Positions 45,561 through 54,973 of a stretch of 64,000 nucleotides of DNA are shown here, piece by piece. The notes beneath the pieces are model-generated. The model was not told the DNA's origin and ran no database searches. It worked only from the letters and a program-made list of their open reading frames with translations. Source of the DNA: Parerythrobacter jejuensis (GTDB taxonomy: Bacteria > Pseudomonadota > Alphaproteobacteria > Sphingomonadales > Sphingomonadaceae); NCBI RefSeq assembly GCF_039536765.1, contig NZ_BAAAZF010000001.1, positions 1,984,001 to 2,048,000 on the forward strand. Direction: 5' to 3'. Position numbers and translations under genes: made by a program. Each line of letters begins with the position of its first letter. Positions within the stretch are counted from its first letter, which is position 1.

Positions 45561-45683
45561 CTATCCCAGAAAAGGGTACCAGCTGCCCGCAGCGACCAGC
45601 GCCAGGCCGGATGACCACACGATTGCCGCGCGCGCCATGTCATGCGCGCGAATTGCGATTGCTGTGCAGTCCGATTGGGTCAT
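45561..45683 (-). CDS. Possible small membrane protein (40 aa)
   Basis: Minus-strand ATG at 45683 opens a 40-residue frame: MTQSDCTAIAIRAHDMARAA, then a hydrophobic stretch IVWSSGLALVAAGSWYPFLG to a TAG at 45561. AGGA lies 10 nt upstream. It lies 34 nt after agmatine deiminase and 63 nt before the DUF1223 gene, all on one strand. Supported by the start, ribosome site and membrane segment only; it could be chance. Confidence 0.42.
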   Translation of the reverse strand: MTQSDCTAIAIRAHDMARAAIVWSSGLALVAAGSWYPFLG

Positions 45684-45717
45684 GCGCCCAGTTTCCTAGA
45701 CGGGACCTAACAAGCCG

Positions 45718-46686
45718 TTAAAGCGTGGGCATCTGCTGGCTCGCGCAATGAAAGCCCCCGCCTCCGGCCAACACGGCGTCGGCCCGAAGCCCGATCGTCG
45801 CGCGGTCGGGGAACAGGTCTGCGATAGTGGCAACACCGTCATCGTCGTGTGCCGAACCGAAAGTCGGAACGACAACCAGCTTCGATGTGATGGCAAAATT
45901 GGCGTAGCTTGCCGGTTCGATTTTGCCTTCGCGCCGGATCAACCCGGGCGAGGGAATGTCGATCACATCGACTCCGAAGGCGAGTGCGCGCGCTTTGGCG
46001 TCACGATAGATCTCTTCATTCGGATCATCGCTGCCGGTCGCGATGGGCAATGCGAGGCGATTGGGGCCGACAAAGCGTGCAAGATTGTCGACATGGCCAT
46101 CGGTATGGTCGTTGATGAGCCCCTCACCCAGCCACAGGATCCGATCAAACCCTAAATCTCTCTCCAATACATGCGCGATGTCGCCGCGAGACTTAGACGG
46201 GTTGCGATTGGGATTGAGCAGGCACTGTTCGGTCGTGACAACCAGCCCGGTTCCGTCACTGTCGATAGCGCCGCCTTCCAGGACCCAGTCGCTTGATCGA
46301 ACAGAAAGGTTGGCATCGCGGGCCAGATCGGCGCCGATCGTTTGGTCGCCTTCCATCAGGTATTTTCCGCCCCAGCCATTGAACCGGCATCGCAACGCAG
46401 TGCCGTCCTTCAGTACCAGAGGGCCGGTATCGCGCAGCCAGATGTCGCCATATGTTCGGCGCTCGATTCGCACCGATGCACTTACGAGTTTGCGCGCGCG
46501 CGCTTCGTTTGCCGCATTGCGCACCAGCAGGCGGACCTCCTGCCCGCTTGCGCTTACGGCATTCGCGAAACTTGCGATCTGCTCTTGTGCCCGGTGCAGA
46601 ACACCGGGCCACTCGTCTGCGTCATGTGGGAAGCCGATCCACAACCAATCCTGCTTCGCCCACTCGGGCGGCATAAGGGCGGTCAT
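45718..46686 (-). CDS. aguA: Agmatine deiminase / peptidyl-arginine deiminase family
   Basis: A 322-residue guanidine-modifying enzyme. Landmarks are MPPEWAKQDWLWIGFPHDAD at the start, RRTYGDIWLRDTGPLVLK, ILWLGEGLINDHTDGHVDNL with the catalytic His/Asp, and the C-terminal nucleophile Cys in GGGGFHCASQQMP. Agmatine deiminase makes N-carbamoylputrescine in polyamine synthesis; the usual partner aguB is not nearby, so the substrate remains inferred. Start at 46686 fits the family; Met at 46674 is an alternative. It follows the M28 peptidase gene by 25 nt. Confidence 0.88.
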   Translation of the reverse strand: MTALMPPEWAKQDWLWIGFPHDADEWPGVLHRAQEQIASFANAVSASGQEVRLLVRNAANEARARKLVSASVRIERRTYGDIWLRDTGPLVLKDGTALRCRFNGWGGKYLMEGDQTIGADLARDANLSVRSSDWVLEGGAIDSDGTGLVVTTEQCLLNPNRNPSKSRGDIAHVLERDLGFDRILWLGEGLINDHTDGHVDNLARFVGPNRLALPIATGSDDPNEEIYRDAKARALAFGVDVIDIPSPGLIRREGKIEPASYANFAITSKLVVVPTFGSAHDDDGVATIADLFPDRATIGLRADAVLAGGGGFHCASQQMPTL

Positions 46687-46711
46687 GGCCCGGCTTCCCC
46701 GGATGCTTTCG

Positions 46712-48391
46712 CTAGCAGCCTTCGCCTGCTGCGCAGCTTTCGTCACGGGTGGCCTTGAACTCGTCACCCTCGACCCAATTGGGCCAGCTGGTGCTCATGC
46801 CCAGCATGCGGCCGAGTCGGTAGAACAGCTGCAAATCGCCCATCACGCCAGACCAGTCCCAGCTCTCGTCGAACTCATCCTTCGGACCGTGATAGCGATT
46901 GTCGCGATAGTCGGTTGCGATTGCGGCACCGGCTTCGCGGCCGCCCTCGATCAAATCTTCACCGCCATCGACATAGAGCATCGGCACCCCGCGCTTGGCG
47001 AAAGCGAAATGGTCGGAGCGGTAGTAATAGCCTGCTTCCGGATTGGGATTGGGCGTTGCTACCCGCCCATCGGCGTCAAGCGCTGCGTTGAGGAAGTCGT
47101 CCAGCCGGGATTTGCCCGGGCCAACGACGGTTACATCTTTGGATGGCCCTGCGACAAGGAAGGCATCCATGTTGATGCCGCCCACGGTCTGGCTCAACGG
47201 ATAGATCGGGTTGGCGGCATAGTAATCCGCTCCAAGCAGGCCGGATTCTTCTGCCGTGACAGCCAGGAACACGAGGCTCCGATCAGTTGCGCCCGCCTTG
47301 GCATGGGCTTCTGCCAAGGCAACCAGTGCTGCCGTGCCGGTCGCATTGTCCACCGCGCCGTTACAGATGTTATCGCCATCGGGTGCCGGGGTGCAGATGC
47401 CCAGGTGATCCCAATGCGCGGTGTGGATGACATATTCGTCAGGACGCTCGGCCCCAGGCAATACACCGATGACATTCTTGGACTGGAACGTGCGAATGTC
47501 GTTCTCGAACGCCGTAGAAATCGTCAGGCCGAGCGGGACCGGAGTGAAATCCGGGCTCTTGGCCGCTTCGGCAAGAGCATCGAAATCTTGCCCAGCCGCT
47601 TCGATAATCTGGCGTGCTATGTCTTTCTGTACCCAGCCGTTCATCTGAGTCATCGGCGGGGCATTGTCACCCCGCTGGGCGTAGGCTTGCGGGCCTGACC
47701 ACGAGCTTTCGACAACGTTCCAGCCATAGGAGGCTGGTTCGGTGTCGTGAATTACCAGAGCAGCAGTCGCGCCCTTCCGGCCTGCTTCTTCATATTTATA
47801 GGTCCAGCGACCGTAGAACGTCATTGCCTTGCCGTTGAAAGTGCCGTCGAGCCCTTCGCTGTCGAAATCGGGATCGTTGACCAAGATGACAGCAGTTTTG
47901 CCTGCCATGTCGACGCCTTCATAATCATTCCAGTCGCGTTCAGGCGCATCGATGCCGTAACCAACGAAGACAAGCTCGCTATCCTCGACAGCGGTTGCGG
48001 CTTCTTCCTGATAGGTCACACCGACCCAGTCCGTGGCAAAATTGAACGACAGGTCGACGCCTTCGCCACTGACGGTGAGCGGAGCAAAATCCCTGCCGGT
48101 AATTTCAACCAGCGGCACATCTTGTACCCAGCTGTCGCCATTGCCCGGTTGCAAACCAGCGGCTTCGAACTTTTCGATCAGCAAGTTGACCGTCTTCTCT
48201 TCACCCTCGGTGCCCGGCATACGCCCGCCGAATTCGTCGGTAGAGAGCGTGCGGGTAATGTCGACCATGGTCTGCTCGGAAATATCGCCGGGCTCAACTT
48301 CTGGGATATCGAGCGCGGCATCGCCTGTCATGGCGGCATCGCAGGCCGTAAGTGAAAGTGCTGCCGTAGCAGCAAGGATCATGCGCTTCAT
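46712..48391 (-). CDS. M28-family zinc aminopeptidase, lipoprotein
   Basis: A 559-residue peptidase with a lipoprotein signal (MKRMILAATAALSLTAC, Cys17). The domain order is an N-terminal part, an inserted PA domain (about residues 130-260) and the M28 catalytic domain. Its two-zinc ligands are visible: HTAHWDHLG, GAVDNATGTAAL, the catalytic VTAEESGLLGADYY, GGINMDAF and YYRSDHFAFAKRGVP. It releases N-terminal residues from peptides outside the inner membrane. The ATG at 48391 is set by the lipoprotein signal. It heads the run with aguA, the 40-residue frame and DUF1223, which may salvage peptide-derived arginine. Confidence 0.92.
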   Translation of the reverse strand: MKRMILAATAALSLTACDAAMTGDAALDIPEVEPGDISEQTMVDITRTLSTDEFGGRMPGTEGEEKTVNLLIEKFEAAGLQPGNGDSWVQDVPLVEITGRDFAPLTVSGEGVDLSFNFATDWVGVTYQEEAATAVEDSELVFVGYGIDAPERDWNDYEGVDMAGKTAVILVNDPDFDSEGLDGTFNGKAMTFYGRWTYKYEEAGRKGATAALVIHDTEPASYGWNVVESSWSGPQAYAQRGDNAPPMTQMNGWVQKDIARQIIEAAGQDFDALAEAAKSPDFTPVPLGLTISTAFENDIRTFQSKNVIGVLPGAERPDEYVIHTAHWDHLGICTPAPDGDNICNGAVDNATGTAALVALAEAHAKAGATDRSLVFLAVTAEESGLLGADYYAANPIYPLSQTVGGINMDAFLVAGPSKDVTVVGPGKSRLDDFLNAALDADGRVATPNPNPEAGYYYRSDHFAFAKRGVPMLYVDGGEDLIEGGREAGAAIATDYRDNRYHGPKDEFDESWDWSGVMGDLQLFYRLGRMLGMSTSWPNWVEGDEFKATRDESCAAGEGC

Positions 48392-48505
48392 GGAATTTCC
48401 CGTCGTGATCAAATGCTGGCGGCCTTCTTGCAAAGGCACGGCGATAGGGCAAGTGCTGGGCCCAAGACCCTTGCTCTGGCGAGGGCGGCGCGGCAGGGCA
48501 TGGCT

Positions 48506-51193
48506 ATGACTGGTGACTGGCAATCAGCCCTGGACCGAGCGCGGACCCATGCGCCCTTTCTTGCGCGTGCACTGGAGCGCCAACCCGAACTGGCTGAGCT
48601 GCTTGCTGCCGGCGAAGCCGAACAAGGGCTTGCCTGGTCCAAATCGCAATCGGTGCAGGGAGCGACGGGCGCGACTCTACGCAAGGAGCGGCTCGCGCTG
48701 GCGACCACGCTGGCGGTTGGGGATCTTGCCGGAGCATTTCCGCTGGCAAAGGTGATGGCGGAATTGTCGGACTTTGCCGACCGCGCACTGGACCAGTCGA
48801 TTCTCGCCGCCATTAGACGCCGCATCGAAACTGACGACAGCAGAGGGTTCATCGCTCTGGCTTTGGGCAAACATGGTGCAGGCGAACTGAACTACAGTTC
48901 GGATATCGATCCGATCCTGCTGTTCGATCCGGATGTATTGCCACGGCGCGAGCGCGATGAACCGGGCGAAGCTGCGCAACGCTACGCCCGCGAAGTGGTG
49001 AAGCTTCTCTCCGAAGTGACCGATATCGGGTACGTCTTCCGCGTCGATCTGCGCTTGCGCCCGGCTTCCGAAGTGAGCCCTCCGGCGGTATCCTGCGATG
49101 CAGCTTTGTCGCATTACGAAAGTTCGGCTCTCGCGTGGGAGCGAGCGGCCTTTATTCGCGCGCGGGCAGCATCAGGGGATACCGCCAGAGGTACCGACTT
49201 CCTCGATGCGATACGCCCGTTCGTATGGCGCCGCAGCCTTGATTTCGGGGCCATTGAAGAGATTGGCCGGCTCACCACACGGATCCGGGAAACCTATGCA
49301 GGGCCGCAAGTTCCCGGCCCCGGCTTCGACCTCAAAAAAGGTCGCGGAGGCATTCGCGAGATCGAGTTTTTCGCCCAGACCCACCAACTTATCCATGGAG
49401 GGCGCAACCCTTCCTTGCGGGTGCGGGGAACACGGGCCGCACTCGACGGCCTGGCCGAACTGCAAATTATCAAGAGCGAAGAAGCTCGGATGCTGGGCGA
49501 TTGCTATGACCGGCTCAGGGTTCTCGAACATCGGCTTCAGATGGTGAATGACCGGCAGACCCATGCGCTGCCCGAGGAAGGGGCTCTCGATGGCGTAGCC
49601 AAACTGGACGGCCTTGCAGGATCTGCAGAGCTGATTGCGGAGGTTGCGCAAATCAGCGAGCGTGTCGGTGCCCGCTTCGATCGGCTGCTGGATACCACGA
49701 CAAGCCCTGACCGGGTCCATTCGATGTCCGATGTTGCCGCGCATCTGGACGGGGCCGGAGTCGCAGATCCGGGCCGGATAATCAGGCGCGTCGAGGGTTG
49801 GCTGGATGGTCGCTACCGAGCCCTGCGCACCCCCAATGCACGCTCCGCATTCAGGGCCTTGTTGCCCCTGCTGGCCGAGGCTCTTGGCAGCGCGCCCGAC
49901 CCGGATCGCGCCATGTTGCGGTTCGAACGGCTGCTTGAGAACCTGCCAACTGCAATCAATCTGTTTCGTCTGCTGGAAGCGCGGCCAGGTTTGCTGGAGC
50001 AGCTTCTGCGCATCCTGGCCTTTGCTCCGCCGCTGGCCGATGAGCTCGGGCGCCACCCTGCCTTGCTTGATACGCTGATTGATCGGACTGCTCTGGATTT
50101 GCCTCCTCCGGTGGACGCGCTGGCAAGTCGCATGCGCAGGAGCGATCCGGATACACCATATGAGGTGCTGCTCGACCGGATCAGGATCGTTACCAATGAA
50201 CAGCGCTTCGCATTGGGCGTGCAGCTCATCGAAGCCGCTCATGATCCTCTGGAGATTGCGGCGGGCCTCTCGCGAGTCGCCGAGGCAGCGTTGACCGTCG
50301 CGGTTGAGGAAACCAGCGCTGAATTTGCCGCGACACATGGGCGCATTGATGGGGGGGAACTCGCGGTTCTGGGCCTGGGCAGGTTGGGCGGTGCTGCGTT
50401 AACCCATGCGTCTGATCTCGACCTGATCTACCTCTTCACCGGCGACAGCTCCGCAGAATCGGATGGGGCGCGGCCGCTTGGCGCCACGCTCTATTTTAAC
50501 CGCCTCGCGCAGCGCGTCAGTGCCGCATTGAGTGTGCCGACGGCGGCGGGGGACCTGTATGAAGTGGATACGCGGTTGCGGCCTCAAGGTGCCCAAGGGC
50601 CGCTGGCCGTGAGTGTCGAGAGCTTCGCGCGGTATCAGCGCGACAGTGCTTGGACCTGGGAGCATATGGCACTGACCCGGGCCCGCGTGATCGCCGCCAC
50701 GCCTGCGACGCGGCAAAATCTGGACCCTCTGCTAACCTCTTTGTTGGAACAGCCACGTGAACCCGGACAGCTCCGCTCTGACGTATTGAAGATGCGCGCG
50801 GACATGGCGGCTCATAAGGCACCCAAAGGTGCTCTGGACGCCAAGTTGGTGCGTGGCGGACTGGTGGATCTGGAATTTCTTGTCCATTTCCTCCAGCTCA
50901 GGGAATTGACGGCATTCGATCCGGGGTTGGCGACCGCATGCAGTGAGTTAATCGACCAGGGATTGTTGCGGCCGGAGGTGGGCGAGGCGCATGATTTCCT
51001 GACCCGGATGATAGTGGCGACGCGCCTGCTGGCGCCTGGCGGCGAAATGCCGGAAGGGCGGGCCGCTGAAATACTTGCGCAGGCTTGCAGATGCTCAGGC
51101 CCAGCCGAATTGCTGCAGGCTCTGGAGGTTGCAAGGAACAGCGTGGCGACTGCATGGTTCGAAACATTCGAGATTGAACTGGAGACCAAATAA
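48506..51193 (+). CDS. glnE: Bifunctional glutamine synthetase adenylyltransferase/deadenylase
   Basis: Controls glutamine synthetase by adding or removing AMP. Two nucleotidyltransferase domains are seen: GKHGAGELNYSSDIDPILLF in the N-terminal half and LGRLGGAALTHASDLDLIYL in the C-terminal half, each followed by a GlnD-PII-uridylyltransferase-like helical region (RLRVLEHRLQMVNDRQTHAL). ATG at 48506 (MTGDWQSALDRARTHAPFL) has AGGG 7 nt upstream and matches related starts; ATGs at 48500 and 48413 are in frame. The last codon overlaps the peroxiredoxin ATG (TAATG). About 895 residues, slightly short for the family but complete. Confidence 0.95.
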   Translation: MTGDWQSALDRARTHAPFLARALERQPELAELLAAGEAEQGLAWSKSQSVQGATGATLRKERLALATTLAVGDLAGAFPLAKVMAELSDFADRALDQSILAAIRRRIETDDSRGFIALALGKHGAGELNYSSDIDPILLFDPDVLPRRERDEPGEAAQRYAREVVKLLSEVTDIGYVFRVDLRLRPASEVSPPAVSCDAALSHYESSALAWERAAFIRARAASGDTARGTDFLDAIRPFVWRRSLDFGAIEEIGRLTTRIRETYAGPQVPGPGFDLKKGRGGIREIEFFAQTHQLIHGGRNPSLRVRGTRAALDGLAELQIIKSEEARMLGDCYDRLRVLEHRLQMVNDRQTHALPEEGALDGVAKLDGLAGSAELIAEVAQISERVGARFDRLLDTTTSPDRVHSMSDVAAHLDGAGVADPGRIIRRVEGWLDGRYRALRTPNARSAFRALLPLLAEALGSAPDPDRAMLRFERLLENLPTAINLFRLLEARPGLLEQLLRILAFAPPLADELGRHPALLDTLIDRTALDLPPPVDALASRMRRSDPDTPYEVLLDRIRIVTNEQRFALGVQLIEAAHDPLEIAAGLSRVAEAALTVAVEETSAEFAATHGRIDGGELAVLGLGRLGGAALTHASDLDLIYLFTGDSSAESDGARPLGATLYFNRLAQRVSAALSVPTAAGDLYEVDTRLRPQGAQGPLAVSVESFARYQRDSAWTWEHMALTRARVIAATPATRQNLDPLLTSLLEQPREPGQLRSDVLKMRADMAAHKAPKGALDAKLVRGGLVDLEFLVHFLQLRELTAFDPGLATACSELIDQGLLRPEVGEAHDFLTRMIVATRLLAPGGEMPEGRAAEILAQACRCSGPAELLQALEVARNSVATAWFETFEIELETK

Positions 51194-51666
51194 TGAGCAC
51201 ACGGCCCCATGAAGGCGATCAGATGCCGGATGTCGCAATGGAAACCCCGGACGGCGGCACGGTGAAGCCATCGAATTTTGCCGACAAGAAGCTGGTCGTG
51301 TTTTTCTATCCCAAAGACAACACGCCCGGCTGCACGACCGAGGCGACCGAGTTTTCGGCAGCTAAGGCCGAGTTCGAAAAGGCTGGTTGCGCGATCCTAG
51401 GCGTCAGCAAGGATTCGCCCAAGAAGCATCAGAATTTCATCGCCAAACACGGGCTGACGGTTGATCTGGCTACCGATGAGCAAGACGGCGGCTTGTCCGA
51501 TGCGCTCGGCATCTGGACCGAAAAAAAGATGTACGGAAAAACCTATATGGGGATGGTCCGCACCACCTATCTCGTCGGGCCCGACGGCATGATCGCCCGG
51601 GTCTGGGACAAAGTGAAGGTGAAAGGCCATGTGGCCGAGGTGCTGGAGGCTGCGCAGGCGCTTTGA
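51193..51666 (+). CDS. bcp: Thioredoxin-dependent peroxiredoxin (Bcp/PrxQ type)
   Basis: A 157-residue peroxidase reducing hydroperoxides. The active site is FYPKDNTPGCTTEATEF with the peroxidatic Cys in PGCT. The position five residues later, where many Bcp proteins have the resolving Cys, is Thr; another Cys occurs in EFEKAGCAILGVSKDSP and may resolve instead. Cytosolic. Coupled to glnE by TAATG and to the DUF455 gene by a 4-nt overlap. Confidence 0.94.
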   Translation: MSTRPHEGDQMPDVAMETPDGGTVKPSNFADKKLVVFFYPKDNTPGCTTEATEFSAAKAEFEKAGCAILGVSKDSPKKHQNFIAKHGLTVDLATDEQDGGLSDALGIWTEKKMYGKTYMGMVRTTYLVGPDGMIARVWDKVKVKGHVAEVLEAAQAL

Positions 51667-52466
51667 CCGGCTCTTTCCCTACCGTTGCGGGTGCTATTCG
51701 CTCGGCGCTGCTGACCGCCGAGCCCAAGGCGAAGGCCTTCGCTGCGCGTGATGTTGCCCGCAAGTGGCGTCTAGGGCGTCTTGCCTGGAAATTCGATGTC
51801 CCGATGCCTGACACGCCAGCCTGGCCAGAAAGGCCCGATCTGCTTTCGCCAGCCCGAATGCCAAGGCGCGGGCGCGGCGGCTCGGACAAAGGCAGGATCG
51901 CGCTGTGGCACGCATTGGCACATATCGAATTTGTGGCGATCGATCTGGCGCTCGACATCGTCGGCAGGTTCGGGGGCCGCTTGCCCCGCGCCTTTACGGA
52001 CGACTTTCTGTCGGTCGCGGCCGATGAGGCGATGCACTTCGCATTGCTGGACCGGAAGCTTAGAACGTTGGGAAGCCATTACGGCGCGCTACCGGCCCAT
52101 GCCGGTCTGTGGCAGGCAGCGCAGGAAACCAGCGGTGACGTCATGGCGCGTCTCGCGATTGTCCCGATGGTACTTGAGGCCCGCGGCCTCGACGTCACGC
52201 CTGCGACTTTGGAAAGGATCCGGTCGCAAGGGGACGAAAATGGCGCCCGAATCCTTCAACGAATCCTTGACGACGAAATCCGGCATGTCGGCTTTGGGAC
52301 AAAGCACTTCGTCGCGCTTGCGCGGGAAAATGGGGAATCACCCCAGAATCATTGGAAAAGCTTGGTTGCGAAGCACTTCCGAGGGGGCATTAAGCCGCCG
52401 TTCAACGACTCGGCGCGTCTTGCTGCCGGTCTATCGCGAGACTTCTACGACAGTATTGCTTCATAA
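51663..52466 (+). CDS. DUF455 family ferritin-like protein
   Basis: A 267-residue mostly helical protein of the DUF455 group. Metal-ligand type motifs of a ferritin-like fold are visible: RIALWHALAHIEFVAIDLAL (ExxH-like), VAADEAMHFALLDRKL and ILDDEIRHVGFGTKHF. A diiron or similar redox role is inferred from these. The start is TTG at 51663 overlapping the peroxiredoxin stop, so it is co-translated with an antioxidant enzyme, which fits a redox role. The exact reaction is unknown. Confidence 0.87.
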   Translation: MTGSFPTVAGAIRSALLTAEPKAKAFAARDVARKWRLGRLAWKFDVPMPDTPAWPERPDLLSPARMPRRGRGGSDKGRIALWHALAHIEFVAIDLALDIVGRFGGRLPRAFTDDFLSVAADEAMHFALLDRKLRTLGSHYGALPAHAGLWQAAQETSGDVMARLAIVPMVLEARGLDVTPATLERIRSQGDENGARILQRILDDEIRHVGFGTKHFVALARENGESPQNHWKSLVAKHFRGGIKPPFNDSARLAAGLSRDFYDSIAS

Positions 52467-52527
52467 AGATTTCGCCCGATAACCCACCCTCACATCAGGC
52501 GCCGCCAGCTTTTGGCGTCAAACAATG

Positions 52528-52540
52528 GGTTGCCGCAACC
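52528..52540. repeat. Short perfect dyad before the M23 peptidase gene
   Basis: GGTTGC-C-GCAACC is a 6-bp inverted repeat with a 1-nt centre. It overlaps the first codons of a longer possible reading of the M23 gene, which makes more sense if that stretch is leader DNA with a regulator site. Confidence 0.35.
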
Positions 52541-52572
52541 ACAAAGAGGGTTGCGAATATAAGGACGGGTTC

Positions 52573-53259
52573 TTGATCGCATTCCCGAAAATTCTGACGC
52601 GGGGCCTCGCTTTGGGCGCTGCCTTCGTCACTCTGGCAGCATCACCGGCACAGGCGAATACCAGCGCTGCCGTGGCCGCCGACATCACCAAACCGGTTGA
52701 AGAATCTGCGTCGCCGCTTGGTACAGGCGATGACCAGTTTCGCGAATTGTTCGCCAAGTGGGAAAAGCTTGACGAGGGCGCCGGATCACCTGCACCAACA
52801 TCCAGCATCTCGGTTCCTTCGCGGATGCCGCTCGAAGGCGCTGCGCTGACCAGCGGGTACGGCATGCGCACGCATCCCGTTCTCGGCGGTCGCCGTCGTC
52901 ACAAGGGCGTCGATCTTGCTGCGCCGACGGGGACTCCTGTCTACGCAACCGCTGATGGATTGGTTGAAATGGCCCAGTGGTTTTCCAGCTATGGCAAGTT
53001 CATCAAGATCGGCCACGGCAATGATCTTGAAACCCGTTTTGCGCATTTGTCACGGATCGCAGTGACGAAGGGCGCAATGGTCAAGAAGGGCGATTTGATC
53101 GGTTATGTCGGCTCGACTGGCCGCTCGACCGGCCCGCACCTGCACTATGAAGTCCGCATCGATGGTGTTGCCGTGAACCCGATGCCCTATATGGTTGAAA
53201 GCGAAGCGCAGGCTGCGTTCGCACTCGCCACTGGCCGTGGCGGCCAGGGCGGGAAGTAA
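52573..53259 (+). CDS. Secreted M23-family peptidase (LytM type)
   Basis: A 228-residue peptidoglycan-directed metallopeptidase. A signal peptide (IAFPKILTRGLALGAAFVTL, ending SPAQA) precedes a low-complexity linker and the M23 domain: GYGMRTHPVLGGRRRHKGVD (zinc His/Asp), FIKIGHGNDLETRFAHLSRI and the final STGPHLHYEVRIDG with HxH. TTG at 52573 starts exactly at the signal peptide with AAGGAC just upstream; an ATG at 52525 is in frame but adds a charged MGCRNHKEGCEYKDG stretch. All catalytic ligands are present, so it is probably an active endopeptidase. A strong terminator follows. Confidence 0.88.
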   Translation: MIAFPKILTRGLALGAAFVTLAASPAQANTSAAVAADITKPVEESASPLGTGDDQFRELFAKWEKLDEGAGSPAPTSSISVPSRMPLEGAALTSGYGMRTHPVLGGRRRHKGVDLAAPTGTPVYATADGLVEMAQWFSSYGKFIKIGHGNDLETRFAHLSRIAVTKGAMVKKGDLIGYVGSTGRSTGPHLHYEVRIDGVAVNPMPYMVESEAQAAFALATGRGGQGGK

Positions 53260-53322
53260 GCCTCTTACAGTTTATCCGCCTGGAAGCGGATATGGACGCT
53301 TTGGAGAGGGTGTCCTGATTTG

Positions 53323-53352
53323 GGCGACGGAGGTTATCTCCGTCGCCTTTTT
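53323..53352 (+). terminator. Rho-independent terminator
   Basis: GGCGACGGAG (53323-53332) and CTCCGTCGCC (53338-53347) form a perfect 10-bp stem with loop GTTAT, followed by TTTTT. It ends the M23 peptidase transcript and isolates the acyl-CoA ligase operon. Confidence 0.93.
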
Positions 53353-53434
53353 CATGCGCCAAGCCGGAATTCCTGAATCCTCTTGCTCCCGACCAGTTGC
53401 TGTTTAAGACTTTCCCTCATTGGGAGAGAAATCA

Positions 53435-54973
53435 ATGCATCCGATTCAGCACGCGCAAAACCGTCCGGATCATCCGGCGATCATTATGGCGGGCAGTGGC
53501 GAAACTGTGACCTACGGAGAGATGGAAGCCACGGCCAATCGCTTCGCCCATTTGCTCAGGGCGCGCGGGTTTGGCCCCGGCGATACGTTTGCGGTCTTGA
53601 TGGAAAACACCGCGCACTACCTCCAGCTGGTCTGGGGTTCGCAGCGTGCCGGGACCATGTTCGTGCCGATCTCTACCCGGCTTACTGCTCCGGAAATCGC
53701 CTATATTCTGAAAGACAGTGAAGCGAAGCTGCTGATCAGTTCGACGATGTTTGCCGATGTGCTTGCGGCCCTGCCTGGCGAGGGCGCCGATATGGGCACG
53801 CTGGTTCTCGGCTCTGGGGGAGAGGACGACCTTGAAGCGGCCCTCTCTGCACAGCCGGCGGACCCGATCGCAGACCAGACCGCCGGAATGGTGATGCTAT
53901 ATAGCTCGGGGACGACTGGCCGTCCCAAAGGCGTGCGCCCGGCTCCGCCTGAGGATCCGGATGTGCAGGCCGTCAATCCGCTGATGGGGCTTGCGGTAAT
54001 GGGTGCCGGAATGCCGGCCGATGGCAGCATGGTCTATCTCTCGCCAGCTCCGCTCTATCATGCCGCCCCGATCGGCTGGTGCAGCACGGCGCAACGCCTC
54101 GGCGGCACAGTGGTTGTGATGGAGAAATTCGATCCGGATTCCGCGCTGGCCGCAATCGAGAAATACAAGGTCACCGATAGCCAGTGGGTGCCGACCCACT
54201 TTGTCCGCTTCCTCAAACTGACAGATGAAGAACGCAATCGCTACGACCTGTCGAGCCACCAGCGTGCGCTCCATGCGGCTGCGCCGTGCCCGGTGCCGGT
54301 AAAGCAGGCGATGATCGAGTGGTGGGGGCCGATCGTGAACGAGTATTACGCCGGCTCCGAGAGCATCGGCATGACGTTGGTCAAGAGCAAGGACTGGCTC
54401 ACACATCCAGGGACGGTGGGCAAAGCCATCCATGGCACTCTGCATATCTGCGGTGGTGACGGGGAAGAGGTTTCAGCCGGCACTGATGGCCTGATCTATT
54501 TTGAGAACGATATCCTGCCGACTTATCACAACGATCCAGAGAAGACCGCTGATGCAATGCATCCCAAGGGCTGGATGACGCTGGGCGATATCGGCCATGT
54601 CGATGATGACGGGTTCCTGTTCCTCACCGATCGCAAGAGCCACATGATCATTTCGGGCGGAGTGAATATCTACCCGCAGGAGATCGAAAACCTGCTGGTC
54701 ACCCACCCCAAGGTGATGGACGCTGGGGTTATCGGCGCGCCCGATCCCGATTTGGGTGAGAAGGTTGTTGCTGTGGTTCAGCCGATTGACATGGCGACGG
54801 CAGGGGAAGCTCTGGAGCAGGAATTGCGCGATTTCCTGGCGCCCAGCCTGTCGCGGATCAAGATGCCCAAGCTCTTTGATTTCCGGCCTGACCTGCCGCG
54901 GGAAGCGAACGGCAAACTCTACAAGCGCGAGCTGCGCGACGAGTATGAAGCCAAGGCGAAGGAGTCCGCTTGA
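53435..54973 (+). CDS. Acyl-CoA synthetase (AMP-forming)
   Basis: A 512-residue ANL-superfamily ligase. It shows the AMP-binding P-loop MLYSSGTTGRPKGVRP, the A5-type region NEYYAGSESIGMT, the hinge WMTLGDIGHVDDDGFLFLTD, SGGVNIYPQEIENLL and the catalytic Lys in REANGKLYKRELR. It activates a carboxylic acid via acyl-AMP to acyl-CoA. ATG at 53435 has GGGAGAG about 6 nt upstream. It heads an overlapping operon with a P450 and an SDR, pointing to breakdown of a lipid-like or terpenoid/steroid-like acid. The substrate is not identifiable from sequence. Confidence 0.92.
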   Translation: MHPIQHAQNRPDHPAIIMAGSGETVTYGEMEATANRFAHLLRARGFGPGDTFAVLMENTAHYLQLVWGSQRAGTMFVPISTRLTAPEIAYILKDSEAKLLISSTMFADVLAALPGEGADMGTLVLGSGGEDDLEAALSAQPADPIADQTAGMVMLYSSGTTGRPKGVRPAPPEDPDVQAVNPLMGLAVMGAGMPADGSMVYLSPAPLYHAAPIGWCSTAQRLGGTVVVMEKFDPDSALAAIEKYKVTDSQWVPTHFVRFLKLTDEERNRYDLSSHQRALHAAAPCPVPVKQAMIEWWGPIVNEYYAGSESIGMTLVKSKDWLTHPGTVGKAIHGTLHICGGDGEEVSAGTDGLIYFENDILPTYHNDPEKTADAMHPKGWMTLGDIGHVDDDGFLFLTDRKSHMIISGGVNIYPQEIENLLVTHPKVMDAGVIGAPDPDLGEKVVAVVQPIDMATAGEALEQELRDFLAPSLSRIKMPKLFDFRPDLPREANGKLYKRELRDEYEAKAKESA

